Shown piece by piece: positions 8,536-17,289 of a stretch of 64,000 nt of DNA; positions within the stretch are counted from its first letter, which is position 1, and each line of letters opens with the position of its first letter. A program made the position numbers and the translations under genes. Below the pieces are notes generated by a model that was not told the DNA's origin, made no database searches, and saw only the letters and a program-made list of their open reading frames with translations. Origin of the DNA: JANSWO01 sp964351875. GTDB lineage: Bacteria; Pseudomonadota; Gammaproteobacteria; Pseudomonadales; Azotimanducaceae. Location of the stretch: contig CAYGQC010000002.1 in NCBI GenBank assembly GCA_964351875.1, forward strand, positions 18,760-82,759, written 5' to 3'.

Positions 8536-9075
8536 GTGAGACCCAGCCGTTTGACAGGATCGACAGGATTGACGGGCACACTGCTCATGCTGCTCGCAGC
8601 GATGGGCGTGTCCATGAACGCCCATGCTCTACCGGATGATGCCGGCCAGCCGATCCACATTCGCGGCGACAACGCGGAGTTCGACCAGAACAACGGCCTG
8701 TTGATCTACACCGGTGAGGTTCGAATCGATCAGGGCACGCTACGGGTCACTGCGGACCGCATGGTTGTGGAGTATCGCGACGATCAAGTTGTCAAAATCA
8801 CCGCCGAGGGCAAACCAGCCTCGTATCAGCAACAGCTGGAATCCGACGAAGGCCTGGTCAATGCCGACGCGAAAACCATCGTCTATCACACCACTGCCGA
8901 GAAAGTGGATCTCATCGGAGATGCTTTCCTCACCCAGGAAGGCAACGAGTTCCAGGGCTCCGTGATTCGCTACAACATTCGCCAGGGCCGTGTCGACGCC
9001 GAATCTGGCAATGATGCACCCGTACGCATGATGCTCCAGCCCGCGCCCGTCGAACGCGCTCGCAATGGCGACTGA
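8536..9075 (+). CDS. lptA: LptA, periplasmic LPS transport protein
   Basis: Periplasmic protein that polymerises into the LPS conduit between LptC and LptD. From GTG at 8536 it has a signal peptide (hydrophobic stretch TGTLLMLLAAMGVSM, cleavage after NAHA near residue 32) and the OstA-like jellyroll (IHIRGDNAEFDQNNGLLIYTG, ADRMVV). The longer open frame from 8461 overlaps lptC and lacks a proper signal sequence at its start. Length 179 residues, normal for LptA. Confidence 0.93.
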   Translation: MRPSRLTGSTGLTGTLLMLLAAMGVSMNAHALPDDAGQPIHIRGDNAEFDQNNGLLIYTGEVRIDQGTLRVTADRMVVEYRDDQVVKITAEGKPASYQQQLESDEGLVNADAKTIVYHTTAEKVDLIGDAFLTQEGNEFQGSVIRYNIRQGRVDAESGNDAPVRMMLQPAPVERARNGD

Positions 9076-9120
9076 AACCTTCATTAAAATCGCAAGCAGG
9101 CAACAAACCGGCAAGCGCTC

Positions 9121-9846
9121 GTGAGCACCCTAACCGCGACCCAGCTCGTCAAACACTACGGCAACAAAGTCGCTGTCGCCGACATTTCGATGCGAATCGA
9201 CAGCGGCGAGATCGTCGGCTTGCTTGGTGCTAACGGCGCAGGCAAGACCACCTGTTTCTACATGATCGTCGGTTTGCTACGGGCCGACGCCGGTGTCATC
9301 GCAATCGACGATCGGGAGATCACCCACACACCCATGCACACACGAGCCCGCCTGGGCATCGGCTACCTGCCCCAGGATGCAAGCGTGTTTCGCCGGCTGA
9401 GCGTGGTGGACAACCTCATGGCCGTGATCGAGCTGAATCGCTCCGTTGCCCGCCGCGATCGACGAGCTATGGCCGATCGCCTGCTGTCGGAGTTCAATCT
9501 CTCAGCGCTGCGCGAGCAACGCGGCGAAAGCTTGTCCGGCGGCGAGCGCCGACGCCTGGAAATCGCCCGCGCGCTGGCCAGCCAACCTAGGTTCATGCTG
9601 CTCGATGAGCCGTTTGCCGGTGTCGACCCCATATCAGTGTCCGACATCAAGGCCGGGATTTCCGATCTTGCCGAGCGGGACATCGGGGTGCTGATTACGG
9701 ACCACAGCGTGCGCGAGACACTGGACATATGTGATCGCGCCTACATCGTGCATGACGGCGTGATCATCGCCGAGGGCGGAACCGATGACATACTGCGCAA
9801 TGAGACCGTGCGCAGTGTCTATCTCGGTGACAGCTTTACGCTGTAG
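9121..9846 (+). CDS. lptB: LptB, ATPase of the LPS export ABC transporter
   Basis: Cytoplasmic ATPase of LptB2FGC. Walker A GANGAGKTT is at residues 36-44, signature LSGGERRRLEIARAL, Walker B FMLLDEPFAGVDP, switch histidine in LITDHSVRETL. GTG start at 9121; 45 bases follow the lptA stop. Length 241 is typical. Next gene is rpoN, the usual gammaproteobacterial order. Confidence 0.97.
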   Translation: MSTLTATQLVKHYGNKVAVADISMRIDSGEIVGLLGANGAGKTTCFYMIVGLLRADAGVIAIDDREITHTPMHTRARLGIGYLPQDASVFRRLSVVDNLMAVIELNRSVARRDRRAMADRLLSEFNLSALREQRGESLSGGERRRLEIARALASQPRFMLLDEPFAGVDPISVSDIKAGISDLAERDIGVLITDHSVRETLDICDRAYIVHDGVIIAEGGTDDILRNETVRSVYLGDSFTL

Positions 9847-9886
9847 GCTGGATATTTAGCAATGTCGATGATCGCCTCCGCCTGAC

Positions 9887-11356
9887 ATGAAGCAGTCACT
9901 TCAGCTCAAGATTGGTCAATCGCTGACCATGACCCCCCAATTGCAACAGGCGATCCGTCTGCTGCAACTGTCATCGCTTGAGTTGTCGGCAGAAATCACG
10001 CAGGCGCTCGAATCGAACCCGATGCTGGAGGCTGACGAAGATGCTGACAGCATCGACGACGACCTCGCCACAGGCGACTCCGACGACGAACTCGAGGCGG
10101 ACGGTCTGCAGGATCCTGCAGACCCGGAAATGACCGGCGACATGGAAGAAGCCTGGGATGCTGAGCTTCCAGATGACCTGCCGGTCGACAGCTCCTGGGA
10201 CGATATCTATCAGCCGAGCAGCACGCCGAGCACACCCGCATCCGACGACGATTTCCGCCCCGAAGACAGCAGCGAGGAGACGCTCCAGGACCATCTCCTG
10301 TGGCAGCTCAACCTGACGCCCATGTCCGACACCGACCGGGCGATCGCGCTGGCGATTATCGATGGCATAGACAGCGCGGGGATGCTGCTGACCTCACTGG
10401 ACGACATCGTCAGCGACATGCCCGAGGACGTGGAGATCGAAGAGGTCACGGCAGTACTCAAACGCGTGCAGCAATTCGACCCACCCGGCATCGCTGCGCG
10501 CGATCTTGGCGAGTGCCTGTGTCTGCAACTCGCTGCGTTACCGGACCCACCGCCAGCCGCAACGCTTGCGCAAGTCCTGCTGAGCGAACATATGAAAGCG
10601 CTCAGCACGCGCGACTACGCGGGAATCAAGCGCGCGTTGAAGCTGTCCGATGAGGAACTCGCTGGGGCCATCGAACTGATTCAGACGCTGAACCCCAGAC
10701 CGGGCAACGCGGTTGACACAAGCGAGCCTGAGTACGTCGTGCCAGACGTATTCGTGCGCAAGGATGGCAATCGCTGGCTGGTCGAGCTGAACAACGACAC
10801 GCTGCCCAAACTACGCATAAACAACGGCTATGCCGGGCTGATCAAACGCGCCGATAGCAGCCGGGATAACACCTTTCTGAAGGACAACCTGCAGGAAGCT
10901 CGCTGGTTCCTCAAGAGCATCGCCAGCCGCCAGGAAACACTCATGAAGGTGGCCAGCCAAATCGTCGAGCAACAGCGCGGTTTTCTCGAGTATGGCGAAG
11001 AAGCCATGAAACCCCTAGTGCTGCAGGACATTGCGGATGCGATCGAGATGCACGAGTCGACCGTCTCCCGGGTGACCAACCGTAAGTACATGCACACGCC
11101 CCGGGGCATCTTCGAACTGAAGTACTTTTTCTCCAGCCATGTGGGCACCACCGGCGGCGGAGAAGTCTCAAGCACCGCGATCCGCGCCCTGATCAAGAAG
11201 CTCACCGGCGAGGAGAACCCGCGCAAACCCTTGAGTGATAACAAGATTGCCAGCCTGCTCGCCGAACAGGATATTAAGGTCGCGCGACGGACCGTGGCGA
11301 AGTATCGTGAGTCCATGGCTATACCGCCGTCGAACGAACGAAAGCGTCTTGTCTAG
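9887..11356 (+). CDS. rpoN: RNA polymerase sigma-54 factor
   Basis: Sigma-54, directing RNA polymerase to -24/-12 promoters in response to AAA+ activators. Region I is Gln/Leu-rich (LKIGQSLTMTPQLQQAIRLL); an acidic region II spans about residues 45-125; the core-binding domain follows; the helix-turn-helix is MHESTVSRVTNRKY; the C-terminal RpoN box ARRTVAKYRE contacts the -24 element. Length 489 is typical. Lies between lptB and hpf as in other gammaproteobacteria. Confidence 0.97.
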   Translation: MKQSLQLKIGQSLTMTPQLQQAIRLLQLSSLELSAEITQALESNPMLEADEDADSIDDDLATGDSDDELEADGLQDPADPEMTGDMEEAWDAELPDDLPVDSSWDDIYQPSSTPSTPASDDDFRPEDSSEETLQDHLLWQLNLTPMSDTDRAIALAIIDGIDSAGMLLTSLDDIVSDMPEDVEIEEVTAVLKRVQQFDPPGIAARDLGECLCLQLAALPDPPPAATLAQVLLSEHMKALSTRDYAGIKRALKLSDEELAGAIELIQTLNPRPGNAVDTSEPEYVVPDVFVRKDGNRWLVELNNDTLPKLRINNGYAGLIKRADSSRDNTFLKDNLQEARWFLKSIASRQETLMKVASQIVEQQRGFLEYGEEAMKPLVLQDIADAIEMHESTVSRVTNRKYMHTPRGIFELKYFFSSHVGTTGGGEVSSTAIRALIKKLTGEENPRKPLSDNKIASLLAEQDIKVARRTVAKYRESMAIPPSNERKRLV

Positions 11357-11467
11357 GGTGCCACCAAGCACAACCTGTCGGGCCGCGCATGACGCGCTAA
11401 CCAGACCCTGCGCCTGCAGGTTCAGCGCGCCGATTTCTCATCGCACAGCATCCCACGCAGCTCCTTA

Positions 11468-11539
11468 CCCAGCTCGCTTCCCAACTCGCGCCCCGACTCG
11501 CGCCCCGACTCGCGGCTCAACTCACCCCCCAACCCGCAA
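11468..11539. repeat. 12-bp tandem repeat, six units
   Basis: Six head-to-tail 12-base units with consensus CCCRACTCGCGC start at 11468, 11480, 11492, 11504, 11516 and 11528; the middle units are nearly identical and the ends are decayed. They lie between rpoN and hpf. Read on the minus strand the units would give a GRES/GREL-type tetrapeptide repeat, but no good gene contains it. Confidence 0.75.
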
Positions 11540-11760
11540 TGCACCTGGGGAAGCGAGCCGGCTCGAGTGTCACCCGCCGATCCAGGCCGCGTCCGCAGGT
11601 TCCACCCCCGCGTTTCGGGGGCGAATTTGTCGCACAAGCACCACAATCACTGGCCAAACAAGGTCTATGCTCTGGATACCAGTTCAGCGCGGACAACCGC
11701 GCGATCGGAGTGCGGGATACACGGATAACAAATCGCTGCGGCATTCACTATCTTTAACCG

Positions 11761-11779
11761 GCAGTGCACAGCGCACTGC
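11761..11779 (+). terminator. Stem-loop just upstream of hpf (terminator- or attenuator-like)
   Basis: GCAGTGC (11761-11767) and GCACTGC (11773-11779) form a perfect 7-bp stem with a 5-base loop, followed by CTTTCTT-like T-rich sequence (TTTCTTG). It is 26 bases ahead of the hpf start, so it could end rpoN transcripts or sit in the hpf leader. Confidence 0.4.
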
Positions 11780-11805
11780 TTTCTTGTCACGCCTGGAGGT
11801 AACCT

Positions 11806-12105
11806 ATGCAACTGAGCATCACCGGCCATCATGTCGACGTCACTGACGCGCTGCGTAACTACGTAAACGCAAAATTCGACAGGATTGAGAGGCACTACGA
11901 CCACATCACCAACGCACATGTCGTGCTGACGGTGGAGAAGCAGATACAGAAGGCCGAGGCGACGCTGCACGTAACTGGCAGCGAAGTTTTTGCTGATAGT
12001 GAAAACGAAGACCTGTACGCCGCTATCGATGCGATGAGTGACAAGCTTGATCGACAGATCATCAAGCACAAAGAAAAGACCGTCGAACGCCACCGCGGTC
12101 GCTGA
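11806..12105 (+). CDS. hpf: Ribosome hibernation promoting factor, short form
   Basis: A 99-residue HPF/RaiA-family protein that binds the 30S decoding region and promotes 100S ribosome dimers or hibernation in stationary phase. The family start MQLSITGHHVDVTDALRNYV and the basic C-terminus are clear; the long-form C-terminal domain is absent, as in gammaproteobacteria. A strong GGAGG lies seven bases before ATG. The position after rpoN and before ptsN is conserved. Confidence 0.96.
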   Translation: MQLSITGHHVDVTDALRNYVNAKFDRIERHYDHITNAHVVLTVEKQIQKAEATLHVTGSEVFADSENEDLYAAIDAMSDKLDRQIIKHKEKTVERHRGR

Positions 12106-12113
12106 GGAGAGAC

Positions 12114-12800
12114 ATGAGCGCGCATTCTGATCCCAGCGGTGACCGCAACGCCGCCGCCGAGAAACCGAATGCCAGCTCTCACAGACTGGCCGACGTTCTG
12201 CTGTCGGAGTGCACGCAGGCCCAGGCCAAACTGGGCAGCAGAAAGGCGACGCTCGACCTCGCCGCAAACCTGCTCACTGGCCAAAGCCCGAGCGCCACCG
12301 GCTCGGACACCACCGACTCGGACACAGAAGACTCTGGCGGCGATCCTGCAAGACCCCCGGCCGATGAAATCGTTCTGGCGCCGAAGGACAACGCCGGCGA
12401 CGTCGAAGACTTTGAGGAAACGCTAACATCTCGCGCCGTCTACGAAGCCCTGTTGGCACGAGAACGGCTTGGTAGCACCGCGCTCGGTGAAGGCGTGGCC
12501 ATTCCGCACTGCCGCCTGGCCGGCATGACAGGCATTCGCGCCGCGCTTCTGACCCTCGACCAGGGCGTTGATTTCGACGCGCCCGACGGCAACCCGGTCG
12601 ATTTGTTGTGCTGCCTGATCGTGGGCGAAGAAGAGCAGGATCACCATCTCAAGCTGCTCTCTCAACTTGCGCAGATATTCAGCGATGCGGGCAAACGCCG
12701 AGCGCTTCGAGCAGAAAAGACCACCGACGGTTTGTATCGACAGTTACTAGCGTTCGCACCCGATTCCGATCGGGACGCTGCGCAAGACGCGACGCAATGA
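12114..12800 (+). CDS. ptsN: PtsN, nitrogen-PTS EIIA(Ntr) with an acidic insertion
   Basis: EIIA domain of the regulatory nitrogen phosphotransferase system, phosphorylated via PtsP and NPr; in other bacteria it regulates potassium uptake and other processes. The phospho-accepting histidine is His132 in GVAIPHC, with ERLGSTALGEG ahead of it. The protein is 228 residues against about 155 usually. The excess is an N-terminal extension and an insertion at about residues 57-105, rich in Ser, Thr, Asp, Glu and Pro, placed between the first helix (SRKATLDLAANLL) and the next (SRAVYEALLARERLG). Overlaps rapZ by four bases. Confidence 0.93.
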   Translation: MSAHSDPSGDRNAAAEKPNASSHRLADVLLSECTQAQAKLGSRKATLDLAANLLTGQSPSATGSDTTDSDTEDSGGDPARPPADEIVLAPKDNAGDVEDFEETLTSRAVYEALLARERLGSTALGEGVAIPHCRLAGMTGIRAALLTLDQGVDFDAPDGNPVDLLCCLIVGEEEQDHHLKLLSQLAQIFSDAGKRRALRAEKTTDGLYRQLLAFAPDSDRDAAQDATQ

Positions 12801-13654
12801 AGCTCTACATTCTCTCGGGACGCAGCGGATCCGGGAAAAGTACCGCTCTGCGCGCGCTGGAGGATGTCGGTTTCAACTGCATCGACAACTTTCCCGTGAG
12901 CCTGCTGCAGTCCCTGGTCCACAATGCCGTGCGCGATCCGCTTAAGCGCAGCGACAAAACCGCCGTGTGCATCGATGCTCGCAGCACAGCCCTAGAACGC
13001 TTTCCCGAGATCCTTCTGTCGCTCGACCGGATGGATCTCGACATACAGCTCATCTACCTCGATGCCCGCAGCCCGGAGCTGGTGAAACGCTTCAGCGAGA
13101 CCCGCCGCCGACACCCGCTTACCAACGACAATACGGATCTGCGTCAGGCGCTCGACGCCGAGCAAGCCGTGCTGGAGAACATCGCCGATCTCGCTGATCT
13201 CAATATCGATACGACAACGATGGCGGCCAGCGCCCTCGTTGAGTTGATCAAATCCCGAGTAGCCGAGCGCGTTGGTGACGAGTTGTCTCTGCTGTTTCGC
13301 TCATTCGGCTTCAAATACGGCGTACCCGTCGACGCTGACATGGTGTTCGATATCCGCTGCCTACCGAACCCGTATTGGGACGAAGACCTGCGAGGGTTCA
13401 CCGGTCTCGACGCACCTGTAGAGCGCTTTCTGTCCAAACAGGACGACGTCAATGACATGTTCAATGACATTCGAACCTTCCTGGAGCGCTGGATTCCCAG
13501 CTTCGAAGCCAACAACCGTGTCTATATCACCGTTGCTATCGGCTGCACCGGCGGACAACACCGTTCGGTCTACATGTCAGAACGGCTGGGCGCTCACTTC
13601 GAAAGCGATCGCGAAAACGTGCTGGTTCGGCATCGGGAGCTGAATCGCCGGTGA
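12797..13654 (+). CDS. rapZ: RNase adapter RapZ
   Basis: P-loop protein which in enterobacteria binds the sRNA GlmZ and delivers it to RNase E to control GlmS and amino-sugar supply. Walker A GRSGSGKS is at residues 8-15; the C-terminal RNA-binding/sensor domain has FGFKYGVP and IGCTGGQHRSVY. ATG at 12797 overlaps the ptsN stop (ATGA) and gives 285 residues, matching family length; an open extension upstream lies inside ptsN. The end overlaps npr by four bases. Confidence 0.96.
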   Translation: MKLYILSGRSGSGKSTALRALEDVGFNCIDNFPVSLLQSLVHNAVRDPLKRSDKTAVCIDARSTALERFPEILLSLDRMDLDIQLIYLDARSPELVKRFSETRRRHPLTNDNTDLRQALDAEQAVLENIADLADLNIDTTTMAASALVELIKSRVAERVGDELSLLFRSFGFKYGVPVDADMVFDIRCLPNPYWDEDLRGFTGLDAPVERFLSKQDDVNDMFNDIRTFLERWIPSFEANNRVYITVAIGCTGGQHRSVYMSERLGAHFESDRENVLVRHRELNRR

Positions 13655-13920
13655 CCAGCGCGACCCTGGATATCGTCAACAAGCTCGGCCTGCATGCTCG
13701 CGCTGCCAGCAAGCTGGTCAGCACCAGCAAAGCCTTCGGCGCAAAGCTGACTCTGACGTTCAACGACCGCAGCGTCGATGCCAAGAGCATCATGGGTGTG
13801 ATGACCCTCGGCGCTCCCTTCGGCTCAGTCGTCAACGTCGACGCCGAGGGTGATGACGCCGAGGCGGCGGTCAAAGCGCTCACTGAACTGTTCGCAGAGC
13901 GCTTCGGCGAAGCCGAGTAA
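13651..13920 (+). CDS. ptsO: NPr, HPr-like phosphocarrier of the nitrogen PTS
   Basis: An 89-residue HPr-family protein with the phosphorylatable His15 in KLGLHARAASKLV and the downstream SIMGVMTLGA motif. It transfers phosphate to PtsN. GTG start overlaps the rapZ stop (GTGA). The unit ptsN-rapZ-npr is fully coupled translationally. Confidence 0.95.
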   Translation: MTSATLDIVNKLGLHARAASKLVSTSKAFGAKLTLTFNDRSVDAKSIMGVMTLGAPFGSVVNVDAEGDDAEAAVKALTELFAERFGEAE

Positions 13921-14013
13921 GCGTCTCGCCAAAGCACCGTAGGGACCACGCTTAACGCCAGGGTCGGGCTGCGCCGCATAGTATCGACACAACCACCGTG
14001 TAGACTTTGAGGC

Positions 14014-15351
14014 ATGGAAGCCGACGAACAGATAAGCGAGATCATCCGCAGTTTCGCGATCGACAGCAGCGACGAGACTCGCCTGCTGCTCAGATCACTG
14101 CGGCCGCAGGAAATTGCCACCCTGCTCGCGTCGGTACGAACCACGGAACGCCAGGTCGTCTGGGGGCTGCTCAGCGATGAAGCTCGCAATCAGACCCTGC
14201 AGCATCTGGGTGAGGACATTCGCGCAGATTTTCTGGTCACGATGGACACGGCAGAACTCGTCGCCGCCGCGGGAGAGCTCGACACAGACGACTTCGCTGA
14301 CATCCTTCAGCAACTACCTCAAACACTGACCGATCAGGTTCTGGGCTCCATGGACGCGGCGGACCGCGCGCGCGTCGAAGAAGTCCTCGCCTACCCCGAC
14401 GACACCGCCGGCGGCCTGATGAACACCGATACCATTACGGTTCGGCCCAGGCACGCCATCGAGATTGTGCTTCGCTACCTGCGCCTGAGGAAGGACATTC
14501 CTGCGGCAACGGACGCACTGATTGTCGTCAACTCGCGCGACGAATTTGTCGGCCTGCTGCAGGTTACAAAGCTCCTGACCTCAGATCCCTCGGTAACTGT
14601 GCGCGAGATCATGGACACGGAGATCGAGCCCATCCAGGTCAACGCACCGGATACTGAAGTCGCTCGAATTTTTGCCGAGCAAGATCTCGTCTCGGCCCCC
14701 GTCGTCGACGAGAACGGCAAGCTACTCGGCCGAATCACCATTGATGACGTCGTCGACGTCATCATCGAGGACGCGGGCGAAGCACTGCTCGCCCATGCAG
14801 GTCTCGACATCGACGAAGACACCTTCGCGCCGATCGGACGCTCCGCGCGCAGCCGCGCCGTCTGGCTCGGCATCAATCTGATGACTGCATTCCTCGCGTC
14901 AGCCGTGATCAGTATCTTTGAAGACACCATCGCCAAAGTCGTCGCGCTCGCCATACTCATGCCTATTGTCGCCAGCATGGGCGGGATCGCCGGAACGCAG
15001 ACACTGACCATCGTGGTACGCGGCATGGCGCTCGGCCACATCCGCAAAGGCAACCTCATCTGGCTCATGAATCGCGAACTGGCCGTGTCCGTACTGAACG
15101 GTCTGCTCTGGGCAAGCCTGGTGGCAATCGCTGCTACCGTCGCGTTTCAGGACACGTTGCTCGGCCTCATCATCGCCATCGCGATGATCGCCAATATGTT
15201 CGTGGCTGCACTCGCCGGCTCCCTGCTACCGAGCATGCTGCAACGCCTGGGCATCGACCCCGCCATCGCTGGCGGCGTGATCCTCACAACGATCACCGAC
15301 GTTGCGGGGTTCTGTTTATTCCTGGGGCTTGCGACGTGGGCGTATGCGTAA
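14014..15351 (+). CDS. mgtE: Magnesium transporter MgtE
   Basis: A 445-residue Mg2+ channel/transporter. Order: N-terminal superhelical MgtE_N domain (about 1-130), paired CBS domains (about 130-255, with VGLLQVTKLLTSDPSVTVREIM and LLGRITIDDVVDVI), then five membrane helices with the pore motif MPIVASMGGIAGTQTLTIVVRG. Mg2+ binding between the N and CBS domains gates the pore in the family. It is 93 bases after npr and may have its own promoter. Confidence 0.96.
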   Translation: MEADEQISEIIRSFAIDSSDETRLLLRSLRPQEIATLLASVRTTERQVVWGLLSDEARNQTLQHLGEDIRADFLVTMDTAELVAAAGELDTDDFADILQQLPQTLTDQVLGSMDAADRARVEEVLAYPDDTAGGLMNTDTITVRPRHAIEIVLRYLRLRKDIPAATDALIVVNSRDEFVGLLQVTKLLTSDPSVTVREIMDTEIEPIQVNAPDTEVARIFAEQDLVSAPVVDENGKLLGRITIDDVVDVIIEDAGEALLAHAGLDIDEDTFAPIGRSARSRAVWLGINLMTAFLASAVISIFEDTIAKVVALAILMPIVASMGGIAGTQTLTIVVRGMALGHIRKGNLIWLMNRELAVSVLNGLLWASLVAIAATVAFQDTLLGLIIAIAMIANMFVAALAGSLLPSMLQRLGIDPAIAGGVILTTITDVAGFCLFLGLATWAYA

Positions 15352-15362
15352 CAACTTGCGCG

Positions 15363-16715
15363 CTACCCACCCGCGACCGTCATCCCCTCAATCAGCATCG
15401 ATGGCGCTCTGATACCACCGCGCATATCCGGGTCATCGCCAATCGCCACGAGGTTCATCATCATGTCTTTCAGATTCGATGCGATGGTGATCTCTTCGAC
15501 CGGACCGGTGATCTCGCCATTCTCGACCCAAAACCCGGCCGCACCGCGGGAGTAATCGCCGGTCACGCCGTTGACGCCCTGGCCCATAAGACCGGTCACA
15601 ATCAGACCGCGGTTCATATCTTTCACCAGATCGTCGGCCGGGCGCGTATTGCCCGAGACAATCACGTTGTGAGCGCCGTCAGCATTGCCGGTTGTCGTCA
15701 TGCCCAGGCGCCGTGCGCTGTAACTGCCAAGCAGATAGCTCGCGACCTCGCCTTTGTCGATGAATGGCTTCGCGCTGGTCGCAACGCCGTCGCTGTCGAA
15801 CCAACCACTACCCATCGCACCGGGAAGCAAGGGCTGCTCCTCGATACTGAGATGATTAGCAGTCACCGCCGTGCCCAGAGAGTCCAGCAGGAACGACGCC
15901 TTGCGATATTGAGAACCGCCACTGATCGCGCCAAGCAGCGAACTGATCAGGCCGGACGCCATTTCCGGCACAAACAGAACCGGGGCCGTCGTGGTGCTGA
16001 CACTTCCAGCGCCCAGCCGGCTGGCTGCGCGTCTAGCCGCTTTTATCCCGACATGTTCAGGGTCTTCCAGCAACTCATGCCGACGCGAACTCGTATACCA
16101 GTAGTCTCGCTGCATACCCGTGTTGTCACGCGCGATAGCGACACAGCTCAAGCCGTGGCGACCGCTGACCACACTGCCGAGAAATCCGTTAGATGTGGCG
16201 TAGACCCGCAAACCCTGGCCGGTACTGACCTGGGCACCGTCACATTGAAAGATCTGCGGGCTCTCCGCCAGAGCAGCAGCTTCGCTTCGGCGAGCCAGCT
16301 CAACCGCTTCGTCAACGGTTACCGGCCAGGGATGATCGAGGTCAAGATCCACCGGCTTACTGGCAAGTCGTTCGGGGTCAGCAAGTCCCTGGCAGGCATC
16401 GGCTTCGGTGTAACGAGCGATATCGCAGGCGCGGCGGACCGTTTCCGCAATCGATGCCTCACTACCGTCGGAGGTGCTCGCTCCACCCTTTCGATCGCCT
16501 TTATAGACGGTGATGCCGAACCCCTGATCGTCGTTAAACTCGACCGTTTCCAGCTCACCAGCGCGCACGCTGACGCTTAGCCCGCTGCTGCGGGACAGCG
16601 AGACTTCAGCGGCATCGGCGCCCTCTTTTTTGGCAATTTCCAGCACTCGGCTGGCTAACTGTTCCAGCACGCCCTGCTGGGCGGCAGCGGTTGCGGCTAC
16701 GCCGGTTCTGCTCAT
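15363..16715 (-). CDS. pmbA: Metalloprotease subunit PmbA/TldE
   Basis: TldE, the non-metal-binding half of the TldD/TldE heterodimeric protease; in E. coli it removes the microcin B17 leader and degrades unfolded peptides such as CcdA. The 450-residue sequence shows the TldE hallmarks GSGWFDSDGVAT, NGVTGDYSRGAAGFWVENGEI and IASNLKDMM. It converges on mgtE with an 11-base gap and its ATG is only 16 bases from that of darP on the other strand. Confidence 0.95.
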   Translation of the reverse strand: MSRTGVAATAAAQQGVLEQLASRVLEIAKKEGADAAEVSLSRSSGLSVSVRAGELETVEFNDDQGFGITVYKGDRKGGASTSDGSEASIAETVRRACDIARYTEADACQGLADPERLASKPVDLDLDHPWPVTVDEAVELARRSEAAALAESPQIFQCDGAQVSTGQGLRVYATSNGFLGSVVSGRHGLSCVAIARDNTGMQRDYWYTSSRRHELLEDPEHVGIKAARRAASRLGAGSVSTTTAPVLFVPEMASGLISSLLGAISGGSQYRKASFLLDSLGTAVTANHLSIEEQPLLPGAMGSGWFDSDGVATSAKPFIDKGEVASYLLGSYSARRLGMTTTGNADGAHNVIVSGNTRPADDLVKDMNRGLIVTGLMGQGVNGVTGDYSRGAAGFWVENGEITGPVEEITIASNLKDMMMNLVAIGDDPDMRGGIRAPSMLIEGMTVAGG

Positions 16716-16731
16716 CGATTACAATTCCCGA

Positions 16732-17289
16732 ATGAATGATGAAGACGAAGAGTTCGAGCTGCCGAGTAAGTCAGCGGGCAAGCGCGAGGCGAAAGCCTTA
16801 CGTGATCTGAGTGTGGAGATCGCGTCCATGGATGACGGCGACTATAAGACGATCGAACTGCCGGACGACCTGCGCGCAGCGATGGATGACTACCGCCGCT
16901 TTCGCTCGAACGGGGCTCGCCGGAGGCAAGCTTTGTATATGGGCAAACTGATGCGAGACCTGGAAGTCGACGCAATGGCTGATGCCGTCGCGCGGGTAAA
17001 GAATAGCGACGGCGCGAGTCGGTTTCGTCATCACACCAGTGAGCAATGGCGCGACAAATTGCTGTCGGAAGGATCAACGGCATTGACCACATTTCTGGAT
17101 GAGTATCCCGAGACCGATCGCCAGGCATTGCGACAGGCGATCGCAACGATCGCGAAAGCGAAGGACGAAGCAACGCACAAGGCTCGCTACCGAAAGCTCT
17201 ATCAGTTGATTTATCAGTCATTGCCCGCAGACCCCGCCTCCGACGACTCAGGCGGCGGTGCCACCGACGGTGACCTCGTCGATCTTTAG
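16732..17289 (+). CDS. darP: DarP (YjgA), ribosome biogenesis factor
   Basis: A 185-residue DUF615/YjgA protein, reported to act late in 50S ribosome assembly. Typical are the acidic N-terminus, EREAKALRDLSVEI-like segment, RRRQALYMGKLMRDL and the C-terminal helices. ATG at 16732 is chosen; the frame is open to 16630 but that reach is inside pmbA on the other strand. Its end overlaps the end of the convergent tldD by 42 bases. Confidence 0.92.
   Translation: MNDEDEEFELPSKSAGKREAKALRDLSVEIASMDDGDYKTIELPDDLRAAMDDYRRFRSNGARRRQALYMGKLMRDLEVDAMADAVARVKNSDGASRFRHHTSEQWRDKLLSEGSTALTTFLDEYPETDRQALRQAIATIAKAKDEATHKARYRKLYQLIYQSLPADPASDDSGGGATDGDLVDL

Larger units (their letters stand above)
11357..11805. 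other. 449-base rpoN-hpf intergenic region without a convincing gene
   Basis: No open frame here has a ribosome-binding site and protein-like composition. It holds the 12-bp tandem repeat at 11468-11539, a short GC hairpin (CCCCCG at 11605-11610 pairing with CGGGGG at 11616-11621) without a T-run, and the stem-loop at 11761-11779 before hpf. An hpf promoter probably lies in it, but I found no clear -24/-12 or -35/-10 pair. Confidence 0.6.

Noticed and set aside
11605..11621. CCCCCG/CGGGGG hairpin as the rpoN terminator
   Set aside because: The stem is short and no T-run follows, so it does not meet the usual intrinsic terminator pattern.
11422..11646. 74-codon minus-strand frame rich in Gly-Arg-Glu-Ser repeats between rpoN and hpf
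   Set aside because: The composition comes only from the 12-bp tandem repeat; there is no ribosome site and no conserved domain.
15336..16580. 414-codon open frame on the plus strand over pmbA
   Set aside because: Antisense to intact pmbA, with no start context or family resemblance.
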